Origin: Moniliophthora roreri
Taxonomy: Eukaryota > Basidiomycota > Agaricomycetes > Agaricales > Marasmiaceae
NCBI GenBank assembly: GCA_001466705.2
Contig: LATX02000001.1
Span: 2,046,001 to 2,110,000 of the forward strand
DNA length: 64,000 bases
Reading direction: 5' to 3'
Below, piece by piece: positions 10,874-22,225 of the stretch. The first letter of the stretch is position 1. The number at the start of each line of letters is the position of its first letter. The notes under the pieces are model-generated. The model did no database searches and was not told the origin of the DNA. It saw nothing but the letters and a program-made list of their open reading frames with translations. The position numbers and the translations under genes were made by a program.

Positions 10874-12796
10874 ATGGGTATTCCAACGGCCTCTGACCAA
10901 GTCACATATAGGCTCTCTCAGCTTCAGGCTCTCCGATCACTAGTGGCCCAAAGTGCTATTGACTTTAAAGTCCTTCACGAACGTCGGTGGCCTAAGATTA
11001 CCACTTCTCCGGCATTAAACGTCGACATCCCACCTCTTGAAATTGTGGTACCCCAGAGCTTTTATGTCGAGCTTCACCGTCTTGGTGTTTTGCCAGTCGC
11101 TCTGCAACCACATCTACAAAGTCTTCTGGATTCATTTGCCAATGAATATCAGCAGCGCTGTCGTTCTTTGATATCCCGTGTTGTGTATCCTGGCTTTCAT
11201 ACGCTACTGCCCCAAATTCTTGAAAAACTTCAGGTGGCTTTTCAGCGACACTTTGAACAACAGACTATCCCCAAGATACTACAACGACTTCGAGGTGTCA
11301 TTAGACAGACTGATTCAAATGATCACCCACGGTTCAACAAGGTAGGCCTCCCTTTCTCCTTTATGTTAACTTTCCTGACATAACCGCAGGAATACATCCC
11401 TTTCCTCGAGAAATACTTCGAACTTGATGCCTACCCTTCAATACGCGATCAAGAAGTCATGGCCCAAAAGTCTGGCATGACACGACGACAAATCGAAGTT
11501 TGGGTACGTGTTTCCAACCAACCCACATCCAGCCACTAACATCTCTCCAGTTCCAGAACCACCGTCGCGTCTCACGTAAAAACGGTCAAGAGCCCAAAAA
11601 GAAGCGTCCCTCGGGTGCCAGCGCTCCGGCAGACCCCAAACACTTTATCATTGACAACCTTTCCTCCGCCCTTCGTCAGCCTTCGGACATATTTCAGCTC
11701 GCCGAGCAGATGGTCTCTGCAGAAACACTCCAAGACCGACTGGACTTTGATCCAGCGAACAAGTACCAAGTAAGTTTCAAGTCTGTTCCCCCGTTCAGTG
11801 TCCTAATGTTCGTGATAGTCCCTTCACCGCCCTCACTACCAACGCGGTGCTAATGCGCCTAATCCACTTGATACACCACCTTCACACTCGCCTCTGGCTT
11901 TCAAACTATCCGAGCTTCCCAAAGAGTCACAGTTCCGCCACCTCACCTCCCGCCCTTTACTCCCCTTACCTGTCTGGGATCGTACACCGTACGTGGCTCC
12001 AATATTTCCCTCCCCTCAACTAGAGCCGCCCAAGAAGGTCAAGAACGGGAAGAAAGCACCTCCCACCCAGGAGGAAATCGATGCTTTCATCCGCGAATTC
12101 GAGTTCCTCTCAACTGAACGAGGCAGGAACGAAGAGAAAACACCAGATGAGTACAAGAGGGATTACAACGTCCTGCGCTCGCTCCCCCCCGCTGCAACGT
12201 ATGCCAAGACTATCATACCCCCAACAGGTAGACATCCAGCTCTCTGCTGGCATCCTTCGCAGCTCGCAAGGCCCGCACCTGCGCCTGCACCTTCCTCATC
12301 GTTTGACAGTCCGCCGACACTGAAATCCAAGAAGAAGAAAGCCGGTTTACCCAACCGAAAACCCAAGAACTCTCCCAGACAATCAAGAGCCTCACCCGCA
12401 CGCACTACGCGCTCATCCCAATCCCGCTCCCCATCACCAAATGCACCCTCACGTACACCTTCACTAGAGTCATCTGGTGGTCGTAGCCTACACCGGCACG
12501 CATCCTCATCCAGCCTCTCCGAGGTTGATACACCACTATTCACACCCGTATCCCTTCCTGTCGACGGACCCGCTCCTGCTGTTGAGATCCCAGCACTGGA
12601 TCTTAATAGCCTTGGTTTCGGTGCTGGTGTGAATGATGACCTTGGGTTCAACCTCCCACTCGGATTCACATCCTCGGACCCTTCGTGTGATCCGTTTGCG
12701 GATTTGTTCGTCGGGAGTGCGAGTGAGAATTCGTCGATGATGCCGACAGCGGGGTGGGAACAAAATATCATGAGGTTGATTGAGGCACAGGGCTGA
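10874..12796 (+). CDS. HD2: HD2 homeodomain transcription factor (A mating type)
   Basis: Four exons (10874-11341, 11390-11503, 11551-11769, 11819-12796) join in frame into 592 residues. The first ~150 residues are the variable N-terminal dimerisation region. The homeodomain follows (around residues 157-215), with the HD2 recognition helix RRQIEVWFQNHRRVSRK split by the second intron, which falls between the W and F codons. The C-terminal part is Ser/Pro-rich with basic KKKRP and KSKKKK clusters and ends in acidic/hydrophobic sequence. The start at 10874 was chosen because it is the last in-frame ATG before the conserved N-terminus and leaves a promoter; upstream in-frame ATGs would run into the shared spacer. 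It forms the HD1-HD2 heterodimer with a non-self allele. Confidence 0.93.
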
Positions 12797-13533
12797 GTAG
12801 TATACAGGGGGGTGTAGTATTTCCTTGACTCTGAGCGAGGAGAAGCAAGTTCTCACTCACTCATTTCAGCCCTTTCGGCATGTGCATGTCCTTTGGTCCT
12901 TGGTGACTCGGATTAGTGCGCGGATGCATCGCATACCACCACCTTTTGACGGGCCGACAGATGGATATGTCAGGCCCTGAGCATTACATTTCTCAGTGTT
13001 TTTGTTTTATTCGTCTCGTTTCGTTTATGTTTGCGTCTACTCTGCTGTTTTCATTTGCTTTGCTCTGCTTTCTTATTTGTATCCTTATTCCCGTTTTTGC
13101 TACTTACCTGCATTCTGGTTTTTGCTTTCAATGTTCATCGTCCAATGTCCAATGTGTATCAATTAGCTAGAGTTTCAAATGTACAGTTTATAGACTAGTT
13201 AGTCTAAAGGTTGTAGTAATTCAAGTCAAGTTCTGCTAATTTGCCAGTGGTCATGGGCTGCGGTTCAAAAGGAATACCAGTCTACAATTGCAACTGCGCG
13301 TGTTTCATTTTAGACATAGAATCGGTGGCTCATCTAGCGCTTCCGTTGGGGAGTCAATATTAATATTTTCTTCTTGACCTTCAACTGTTTTCTCAAAGAC
13401 TTGAACTGAACAAATATCCTTTGCTGTACGGCTTGATCGAAATGTCGTTTGCGGTACGTAGCGGTCCTTTTCATCGCAACATCAGCTCTGCGCGCCACGT
13501 CCGGCACTGAGACAATCGCCTTTTCACCATGTA
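12797..13533. other. Intergenic, downstream of HD2
   Basis: About 0.74 kb, pyrimidine-rich near 13000-13120. No gene was recognised. Probably HD2 3' UTR and spacer. Confidence 0.5.
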
Positions 13534-13534
13534 T

Positions 13535-16431
13535 TAAACACCAATCATGCCCCTTCGCCTAGCGAACTCAAAAAGACCAGAAAGCTTGTCCACGAACCAG
13601 AGGACCAAGTTCGGGAATTGAACAAAAGGATATCCCAGCTTCAGGCCCAACGCGACGAGCTTCAACGCTTTATCGATGATCATCGAACGTTGTTGTCTCC
13701 AGCTCAGGGGGTACCTCAAGATATCGTTGCAGAAAAATTCCTTCACTGTCTTCCGACGAAACAACTTCCTGTGGGCATGGTAGCGGAAGCACCGCTATTA
13801 CTGACCACCATTTATCGTTTTTGGCGAGAAGTTGCGTTCACTACACCCCGGCTCTGGAGAGTTATTCATTTTGTCTTGCCAGCCATTAGTGGATACACAA
13901 TTAGCGACTCATTTCGCTCATTATTTCATGCTCGACAAAGAGGTCTCGAACAATGGTTGGAGAGGGCTGGGTCGCCTAGACTGACACCAGAATCCATTCG
14001 GCAGATCCCTTCCCTCGCCGCAAATTCCTCAAAATCGGAGATGACCCTATCACCATTTCATATGCTGTACATTCAGGGGGCTACAGCTTACCTCGGAATG
14101 CCAGAAATGAGCTGTACAATATGTGCTCACAGTCGTTGAGGGTCGCGGCCCGGTATTCTCCTCGGGGGAAAAATCTCTACTTGAAAGGCTTTTCTGCTCA
14201 CCGTTTCATCAACCTTGCACGGCATAGAAGTTGATGCCATGCCTCATATGAAGTCGCTCTATCTGGATAGCAACGGTTATGAGCTTGGCCACCGGTGGAT
14301 CCCAGATCCACCTGCCGTAACCGACTACCTGTTGTCCGACATTACGCGTGCAGCGTCCCTCTGTGCATTCCACCCTAAGACCTGAATCGGGGACAGAGAG
14401 TCTCGCGTGGCCTTTTGATGCGGATAGTAGTCGCGTACTAGTTACATCATCTAATAAGTTCAACAATCTCCAACCTACGAACTTGAAGCGACACCAAATC
14501 CTTCGACCCGCGTACACGCGACGCGTCAGTCGCGCTCATCAACTTGAATCAAAATGCTTCCTCGGAACATGTACATAATGTAACATGTCGGACCACCGAA
14601 CAACATGTACCATATACTTCTTTGGATAAATCATGCATCATCTCCTGAGTCTAACAGCTCTTCAGGCAGCTCCTTAAGCTACCAGCGGTACCATCCCTAT
14701 GCCAATACCTACTGCCACCCACTATCCACATTCTCCTCTCAGCCATGATATCCTAAAGATGCTGATTGGGAGAAGAACCACCTCGAGTTTGCCGCGCGGA
14801 TTGGAGTGACAGAAGCAGAAAGACTTCGTTTTCTTCCTGATAAAGAGCCATCAGATACATATCAGGGTATTAATACCGAGGCTCACAGCAATCCTTCCAA
14901 GAGACCCGCTCCTCCTGCCACCCCTCGTTCAAAAGCACGAGAACGACCACCAAAAAACCTCCGCATTCACATTTGGAGATAATCCGTTTGTTTGATTTAC
15001 CATATATACAAATGTACATTTTTTGGGCGTACTTGAATCGTGGGCGAACGTGTGTGTCAAAGCGAGTCAAAGAATTTGTTTGGCTATACTAATCAGGGTT
15101 TCAAATTTCAAATCTTAGACACCTCTTGATTCCACCTCTGAAATGAACGTGTCCTTCCCATTTACTGGGACAAGCTGACAGAGCTTCTTTCCCCCCAGCC
15201 TCGGTCTCTACACCACTATTGGCGAACCCCGTTGCGGTCATTCACAAACTCGCTCAGACCTGCACGTCACTACAAAAGTGCACACCTCAACTCTCACAGT
15301 ACCCTCAAACCGATTTCGCGGAAGTCCGTGTGCAGACACAAGCTCAAGCGCTCAAGCTTTATCTGAGCATTCCGAACGATAACATGCATACATTATTACA
15401 GCTAACACAGTAATTATACGGAATCGCGCGATTTTCTCTCAGTGGCTGTGCCCCAGGCGCTTTTGAAAATGAGTCAGCACCTCCTTTCTGCTAAGTCCCT
15501 CGGCGGTCTCGGCCCAAAGCCCTCCAACATCGTTTGGCATAACAAAGTCAATTCACGTCGAGTATATATTGACTTGAGGACTCTCAATATTTTTGAGGCC
15601 TTATATCCATACACTCAGAGGCTCAAGAAGGTCAGGGTGGAAGCAGCTCCTGTGTTTTGCTACTTCAAAGCACATACCCAGGCGATTATGGCAGTCTGGT
15701 TGTCTCTTCCATAATCCTCTATAGATATATCTATGTAATATCTTAGTACAATTAGTGTCAAGCTTCCACAAGTAGAATATGAGCCAACTGCAATGTTAGA
15801 GAAGAGGGAAAGTGGTTGAAAGAGTGTCAGCCCGGTGGGCGCCTAGACGTTATCAGCTAGAAGCGCGTGATTTATTTTGAGAAGCGCCTGGGGCACAGCC
15901 ACCGAGAGAAAGTCGCGCGATTCCGTATAATTACTGTTTTAGCTGTAAAACAGTTTTTCAATGCCATTACAACACCCGCACTTTCCCACCTAGCTATTTC
16001 CTTGGCCGTTCCCCCTTGTCCTACTCGACCGGGATACAAAGAAGCACCGTTTCTCGATCTGCTTTTACGATCCGGCTGCTTCATCACGTCCCTAAATATG
16101 AATGCAGCGGCTCCCATACGTGTCCGGCGATGACTTGGTAACACCGGATCGTCATCCTACTATTATCGACGATGTACTTTTCCAGGCTCTTACACCCAAA
16201 GAGCTGCCAGAGGCTGCAGTACTGTGTCCGTTACTGGATACAATTTCACTGAAGGATTGTAAGCTTGCTCATACTGACGCTCTGATCGCATTGGTCAAGG
16301 CCAGATCCAGCCAGTTTGGAACGACAAAACTCAAGTCGTTGACCATCACATTTCAAGGCATAGCTACTTTTCTAGCCAAGGTACTTGCCAAGGTTGAAAT
16401 GTTGAAGGAGAGTGGTGTACATGTCGATTAG
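13535..16431 (+). pseudogene. Degenerate F-box/LRR-type gene, split by a MITE
   Basis: Pieces of an agaric F-box protein follow one another in several frames. First comes a coiled coil plus F-box-like start near 13535-13900 (VRELNKRISQLQAQRDELQ, then WREVAFTTPRLWRVIHF). LRR-like fragments follow near 14220-14400. Another lies at 15219-15398, containing VIHKLAQTCTSLQKCT. The C-terminal LRR part is at 15948-16130, and in another frame at 16102-16431 (PLLDTISLKDCKLAHTD). No start codon fits the N-terminus, stops and frameshifts recur, and a 547-bp MITE interrupts 15398/15948. F-box proteins with this layout form large, fast-evolving families in Agaricomycetes. The piece near 14780-14990 (FAARIGVTEAERLRFLPDKE) may belong to something else. 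Confidence 0.7.
15399..15945. mobile_element. Tc1/mariner-like MITE (547 bp, TA target site)
   Basis: The terminal inverted repeats are about 72 bp with roughly 5 mismatches: 15399-15470 against 15874-15945, beginning CAGCTAAMACAGTAATTATA. The element is flanked by TA on both sides (15397-15398 and 15946-15947). It has no transposase coding capacity. Removing the element plus one TA joins the flanking F-box frames exactly, which fixes its ends. TA duplication and the short non-autonomous form suggest mobilisation by a Tc1/mariner-type transposase (inference). Confidence 0.85.
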
Positions 16432-17456
16432 CGTCCAGCGCTCGGATACACCAACGGCTGCGATGCGTTGGGGGTGTCAACGGTTGGTTTAGGAGGGGAA
16501 ATATCAATGCCCGGAACTGCTTTAAGCGAAATAGATTCTGCTCACATGCCGATGTTGGTTGGAAACTACTGAACTGAAGACTCATAGCTAAAATCTGAAA
16601 ATAGCTACAATCTCAGGTGTACGGGTGCACCATAATTTTGCGAACTGTGGCCTCGCACTGATGATGCGACATTCCGAGTAGAAAGCTTTTACACTATGAC
16701 GAAGTGATATTCATGGACAATTATTGTATATTTACTTGTACCTTGTACATAGTAGTAGAGCTTGGAAGTACATGACCCAATGCCTTTCAATGCACAGTGA
16801 ACCTTACGGACCAGCGCACGTAACCTTGCAATGAATATCCGGGGCCAGGAGGAGAGTCTGGCTTTGCAGATTCTTTTTATGTCCCCTAGTGTGGAGGCGC
16901 GGTCTACGATTGAGGATGTTAGTGATGACGTTACTGATGTTCATAAAACGTGAGTAGACTGACAAGGGGCACCAGGTAAATTTCTGTAGTAATCCTCATC
17001 GATTTGGCGAGCATGTTCAATCAATCGTTCGGTACGTCCCTCCTCAAATAAAAGCACTATTCCAATGGCGAGATATCAGTTGTAGTTGTCACAACATCCC
17101 AGAGGAAACTTACTTTGTAGAGGCCTCTACTTTGAGGTAATCGTCTGGATCGTTAACACTATGAATAGGTTGGCCGAGCTAGACCTTAACAACTGCCCCT
17201 CGAGCATCCTCGACATGTGCTGACCATTGAGTCCCTAAATAATAAGTCGGAACTCGTACGCAACTGTTATTGCCGCGCGCGCAGGGCCCACGATTCCTAA
17301 CCTGTCGGCCCTATTTATCAAAGGGTCCTTGCGGACATTCGTTTTGTTTTCTGACTTGTAACTTTCCAGTTCTTTTTCTCTCTGTAGCGCGAGCAGACAT
17401 CAAAGACTTATACACCTTACTGTTACTTACTCTATACGATAAGACATATGGATACT
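16432..17456. other. Intergenic region without a recognised gene
   Basis: About 1 kb between the F-box pseudogene and the 3' end of the ARMH3 homolog. No coding similarity or repeat structure was recognised. Confidence 0.5.
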
Positions 17457-19927
17457 TCAAGGCATCAATGCCAATCCATCAACGCACGCGATCCTTGAAA
17501 AGCCGACTACTTCATCCGTCCTCATCCTATAAGGATAGTTTGCAAATCCTCGGAGACCAGAAAGAAATTGAACACTCACGGGACTTTGAGCTCTTTCGTT
17601 GCCTTACTATTGGGTCCAACCAAACCGTCTCGATCAATTTCTCTTTCGATGATCCGCATGCCCTGATTCGCAGACTGTACTCTTGCCGAGGTGATCTTCT
17701 CCTCATAGTACCTTACAGTGGTGAGCAAATTGCTCAGAAGGCTTTCGGGATTGTCTTGTGGCAGTCTGGTTCGAAGGCTAGGTGACATAGGTGTTGCGAG
17801 CGCTCTCAGGATCTCTACCTGCTTCTCTAGAATGACAGATGTTCGGACAAGTTCGTACTGGAACGAAGGTGAATTCAACTCATGTAAGAAGATCAAGCAA
17901 CTAATTACTTACAACAAATTCGTGAAGGCTTCTAGGAGTTGGCAGGAAAGATGAGCTTCCTATAAGAGACAAGTCCAGGAAGTCGACAGTCTGCAGAGCC
18001 GTCAGTTGCATGCACAAAGACAAGTATAATATTTTCACCTCTCTAATCAAAGTCTCTACGCCACCAGTCGTATAGAGGCTTTCTAATTTCGTAGCAAAGA
18101 AATTGAGCAGGCCGATAACCGATATCCACAGCTCTTTCCATTCGTATTCTACGAATGTAACAGTCAAAACATCCACTCATCTGGGAGTAAGACTGATTGT
18201 GTTCACCTAGTCTCGTATGTGTTTGTGAAAGGTAGTAGATAGTCCGGTAGCATATCAAGATGCAATTGCTGGCGAGAATGTAAGCGAAAGTAGAGATTAT
18301 TAGATGGTGGTTAACGCACGAATATCCGTGAACCTCTAGACGCTTATGCAGATTATGTCTCAACCAAAGCACGCAGCAGTCTAGTAGGGCACAGACAGGT
18401 GCTCTCCCCGCCTTGGGAGTTGGTAGTAGGGGAGGTCTCTGAATAGGTGGTTAGGTACGATTACCGACATTGGAGGATCCTACCTGACGGCACAGTCTGA
18501 TTGCCCGTTTATTGGGCTTGCATAGGCCTTCTAAAACCCTCTCATTCTCCACGAATGCGAGCAAGCAGTTCAGACTCAGATTGGCATATGCTAGAGATCG
18601 AGGCGAAGAAGTCGTGGTCGCATGGGTAAGTAGGTATGATGAAAGGGTAAGAACCGTGAAGGGTATCGGGGTAGATTTGGTATCTTCATCGACGATTGTC
18701 TCCAGGAAAACCATGTTGAAGCTGGCGTTACTTCTGAGGAATTCATATATAGGTGAGAGAATTGCACATGCTTCAATAGGCCTATGGAAAAGGGTCCGTT
18801 AGAGCGCTGCCGGAGACTAAGGACTACCACGTACTGGTTTTTGAAGAGTTCACGCGGAGAATCAACAGGGCTTGAAGCCAAGGCGCGATCTGGGCGCATT
18901 GAGGCAAGAAGAGAGCCAAGGGTGGTGGTGAAGGTGGGTGCCGGTTCATCATTATGTATTTCCTGGTACGCCCTACAGTGCTTCATCAGATGCATACTCG
19001 CCCCACATTCCATGTACTGGCTCACTTAACAGCCGTCTCGAGCGCGAAACCAGCGGCCCAGCATATTTTCCCCATCAGCTCAGGATCTTCAGTGACTTTT
19101 ATCCTCTGAAGGTATGGATTTAATTTTCCGGCGTCAGACTTGTGAAAGTTGGCTAAAATTGCGAGAAGGAGCACCGCTTCGAAGGTGTACTGTTCCGTTT
19201 CCGGTGTTTTCATAAACTGAAACGAGCTCAGTGGGAAGGACGGATAGAGAAGAATGACACAGACAGTGACCAACGAAGGGAATAGATCTCTCCTCAGAAA
19301 ATATGCGCCAGGGCTTAATTGTCCAACACCACACATGAATACCAATGCCAGTTGTAAAGCTTGATGTCGGATATTTGCTTTCCATGGTTTAAGCATTCGC
19401 GTGCAGTTCGATCGTGTCAACACGCACCTGGACTGTCGGGATCTACCAAGACCTCGTTTATGACACCCGTAAATTGCATGAAGACTGTATCACTCTTACT
19501 CGTTCCTCCAGCGAAGATCTCCATGATTTCCCATCCCGATAAATTCTTCGAGAGTAGACACCGAGTAAGGATGATGAGGGTTTGAAAGGCGTTCCCTCTC
19601 TTGCTCGGGTCGGAGTCTGAGCGTCCATGCGAGAGTAAAGTTTGAAAAAGTGTATTGAAAGTGAGCTACTGGGGTTGTAACGTCAGTCTACGGACAAGAA
19701 GCTGTCAGATAGTGAGCCTCAACCACGTTCAAATGACCCAAAAATGACTCCCTTGGTAGATGATTGAGTTCTCTGACCAGAAATTCGCGATTTATTTCGA
19801 GACTGAGCAGATTCGAGAAGAACAGGCCCGTATCTTCATTGGGGTTGATCTGGGAGGGTGTTTGACCTTGTAAAAGCTTCGAGTAGGTCGCAGCAAATTT
19901 AGAGTGAAGCCTAGCGCTGTTGCTCAT
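17457..19927 (-). CDS. ARMH3/C10orf76-like armadillo helical protein (DUF1741)
   Basis: Multi-exon minus-strand gene starting at the ATG at 19927 (MSNSARLHSKFAATYSKLLQ). Conserved-looking pieces in order: FFSNLLSLEINREFLVREL, a helical block with AFQTLIILTRCLLSKNLSGW, LALVFMCGVGQLSPGAYFLR, LSSYLLTHATTTSS, and a C-terminal helical block near 17580-17900. This pattern matches the DUF1741 family (human ARMH3, S. pombe C20F10.02c), all-alpha armadillo-like proteins. The human protein acts at the Golgi with PI4KB/GBF1. The fungal role is less known. The last exon (17457-17525) is inferred from a GTGAGT donor at about 17580 and a TATAG acceptor, so the 3' end is tentative. Several internal exon borders are approximate. 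Divergent from RSC9 with 133 bp between starts. Confidence 0.72.
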
Positions 19928-20060
19928 CGTCAAAAATAGAAGATACGTATCACTGCGGACCAACGTTCATCGACATCATTCGTGGAAATTTCATGGCGGT
20001 GAGAGACACGTGCAGGAGCCGAGCGCGATGCTCTGAGAACGCGCCTCGCCAATTACCTCC

Positions 20061-22096
20061 ATGTCCCAAACAACGACCTACTACCGGAGTTCCTCCTATC
20101 AACCACAGGCAACCCAGCAGACCGCAGGACTTCCAGCACATTTGCAGGATGACTATGAAAGTGCGTCTGATCATGCAAGCTCAGCCAGCTTTATATTGAA
20201 AATTTAGCAGGATGGTATACCGAGTCAACACATAGCAATCGAATGGTGCTAGCCCTTCGTTCTGGCATTGACACGGAGATAGCATGGGCATTGGATCGAC
20301 TTTGTCGTCTGTGCGTCAATGACGTTTTCAATATCATGCAAATACCTAGATTAATCGACGCGCTATTCGAATGGCCGGAATGGTTCGTCACGGAGGGATA
20401 TAAAGAAGCATTATCACCCGCCTACGACCTTTCATCGTTGTTCTCACTATCAGGTCAAGTCGTCCAAAGAAAGAGACACGCTTTGGAGTCCCTTATCATC
20501 CTCCGAACGAGTTCATTAATGGAACACAATGCCCAGCCATTGGCAAAGCATTCACACACGATACCTCTCATAGAAAAGGCGCTACTGAACCTGGATGCCG
20601 CCAACGATGAGCATGTCGAGTTCATTCTGAATACCCTCGATCTCTTCGTCTCGGTTGGAACGAGTTACATATTACCGCCACGCTCTGCTCCGAAATCCCG
20701 CAGCATCCTTCACCCTCTTCTTCACATCGCATCTACGTCTTCGAACAGAACCTTGATCATCTCCTCCCTATCCGCAATCTCCCTCATCTTCTCGAATTCC
20801 CAAAACACTTCATACCTCAGCTCCATTTCACCGGCCCTCGACGCCGCGATACGTTATTTACCTCTGCTGAACGACAAGCCTCTTCTTGAAGCCGCGGTCA
20901 ATTACCTATACACACACTTATCAAACACGGCTATGTCACGGGCATTTCTACGACATCCTTCGATGCCAACAGTACTCAAAATGCTCGTTAGTTTGCTTCT
21001 GGCAGAGCAGGTTGAGGAGACCATTCAAGTGGATGTAACTGGCACGGTCCATACAGTGCCTTTGAACGTCGTTCTTCAGAAGGATCGTGAACTTACCGAG
21101 GAAGAATTCAATCGCCTTCTTCCGGTACCTGAACCGCAAAGGTGCTACGAATGGTAAGCTTTCAGCTGAGTGTCGACTGGAAGGCCAGTACTGATTCATT
21201 TCATCAGGATGCAAATGATGTTCGTGGCCGAACCTGATGCTGAGGTTACTCAAGTTGACTTTTGGAATTTGTACAAGGATACTTTCTGCCCGTACAGCGA
21301 CAAATACCCTCCTTTCAACGCGTCAGATGTGATTAAGAGCGTCACCAATATATTCCCTGCAGCTCAGGCTATGGTCGTTCCTGGGCCTCCTCAGCGATTC
21401 ATCGTACGAGGAGTTAACAGACGAAAAGTCACAGTGGTCCAGGAACGACTGAAATGCCATTGGGATCGCTCACAGTGTCCTCTCCCAGCGTTTGCAACTC
21501 ATTCCGAGCTGTGCAAACATATATCTGAGCATGTCGATGCGGTCAACGAGGATAATGCGGCATGCCTATGGTCAGAGTGCTTGAGGTCGGGACTAACAAA
21601 GAAGGCTCTTTGTTCACACGTGTTAACACATCTACCGAGCCCACAAACCCCAGACAGACATCCCTCGCAGAGCGATACCATCACACTGTCGTCACCGACA
21701 GGGCAATATCCCACTCCAAATCCAACCGCTAGACCTCCACCCCCGCTACGATCAACCGTTATCACATACAATAAGGCTGCTCAGGATCCACCACCGACAT
21801 CACTCACCGCGTTGTTATGCATACGTATCTTGTTCAGAGCATCCTTTGCTAGTGTCGAGGCCGCACCACGTATTGACGAAGATCATTTTGGCTTCCCGGG
21901 CATAGTGGAAGACTTCAGTCAGGAAGATGTGGTGGAGCTCACGGATGAAGACAAGGATGGTGAACGGAAAGGGAGGAAAGCATTCTTGAATGTAAAATCA
22001 ATGATGGAAAGAGTTCAGATGAAGGATGAAATTTTGATGGACTGGATATTGGAGATGGTGGACATCGATGCTATGATACCGGGAATGATTCAGTGA
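20061..22096 (+). CDS. RSC9: RSC9-like subunit of the RSC chromatin-remodelling complex
   Basis: Three exons: 20061-20160, 20208-21153 and about 21210-22096. The first exon begins MSQTTTYYRSSSYQPQ and splices in frame (GTGCGT donor) to the large helical exon, an armadillo-like region. A block containing DFWNLYKDTFCPYSDKYPP follows, typical of the RFX-like DNA-binding region of Rsc9/ARID2-type proteins. Two C2H2-like zinc-finger segments come next (ERLKCHWDRSQCP...H...H and CLWSECLRSGLTKKALCSHV), then an acidic C-terminus. RSC is the essential SWI/SNF-class remodeller that clears nucleosomes from promoters. No clear N-terminal ARID is seen, as in many fungal homologs. Family assignment good. 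Confidence 0.82.
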
Positions 22097-22225
22097 AATT
22101 TGCTTGCTCCAGTCCTCGAGGGGTACTATGTTGTAATTTGTTCACGTTGTGACGTTTATGTGCAAACAATCTCTAATCGTACATCAACGAGGATACTATG
22201 AAGCAGAAACAGCTGGTTAGCATAA

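Noticed and set aside
12163..12771. Long minus-strand open frame opposite HD2
   Set aside because: Compositional antisense of the Ser/Pro-rich HD2 tail; no start context or domain.
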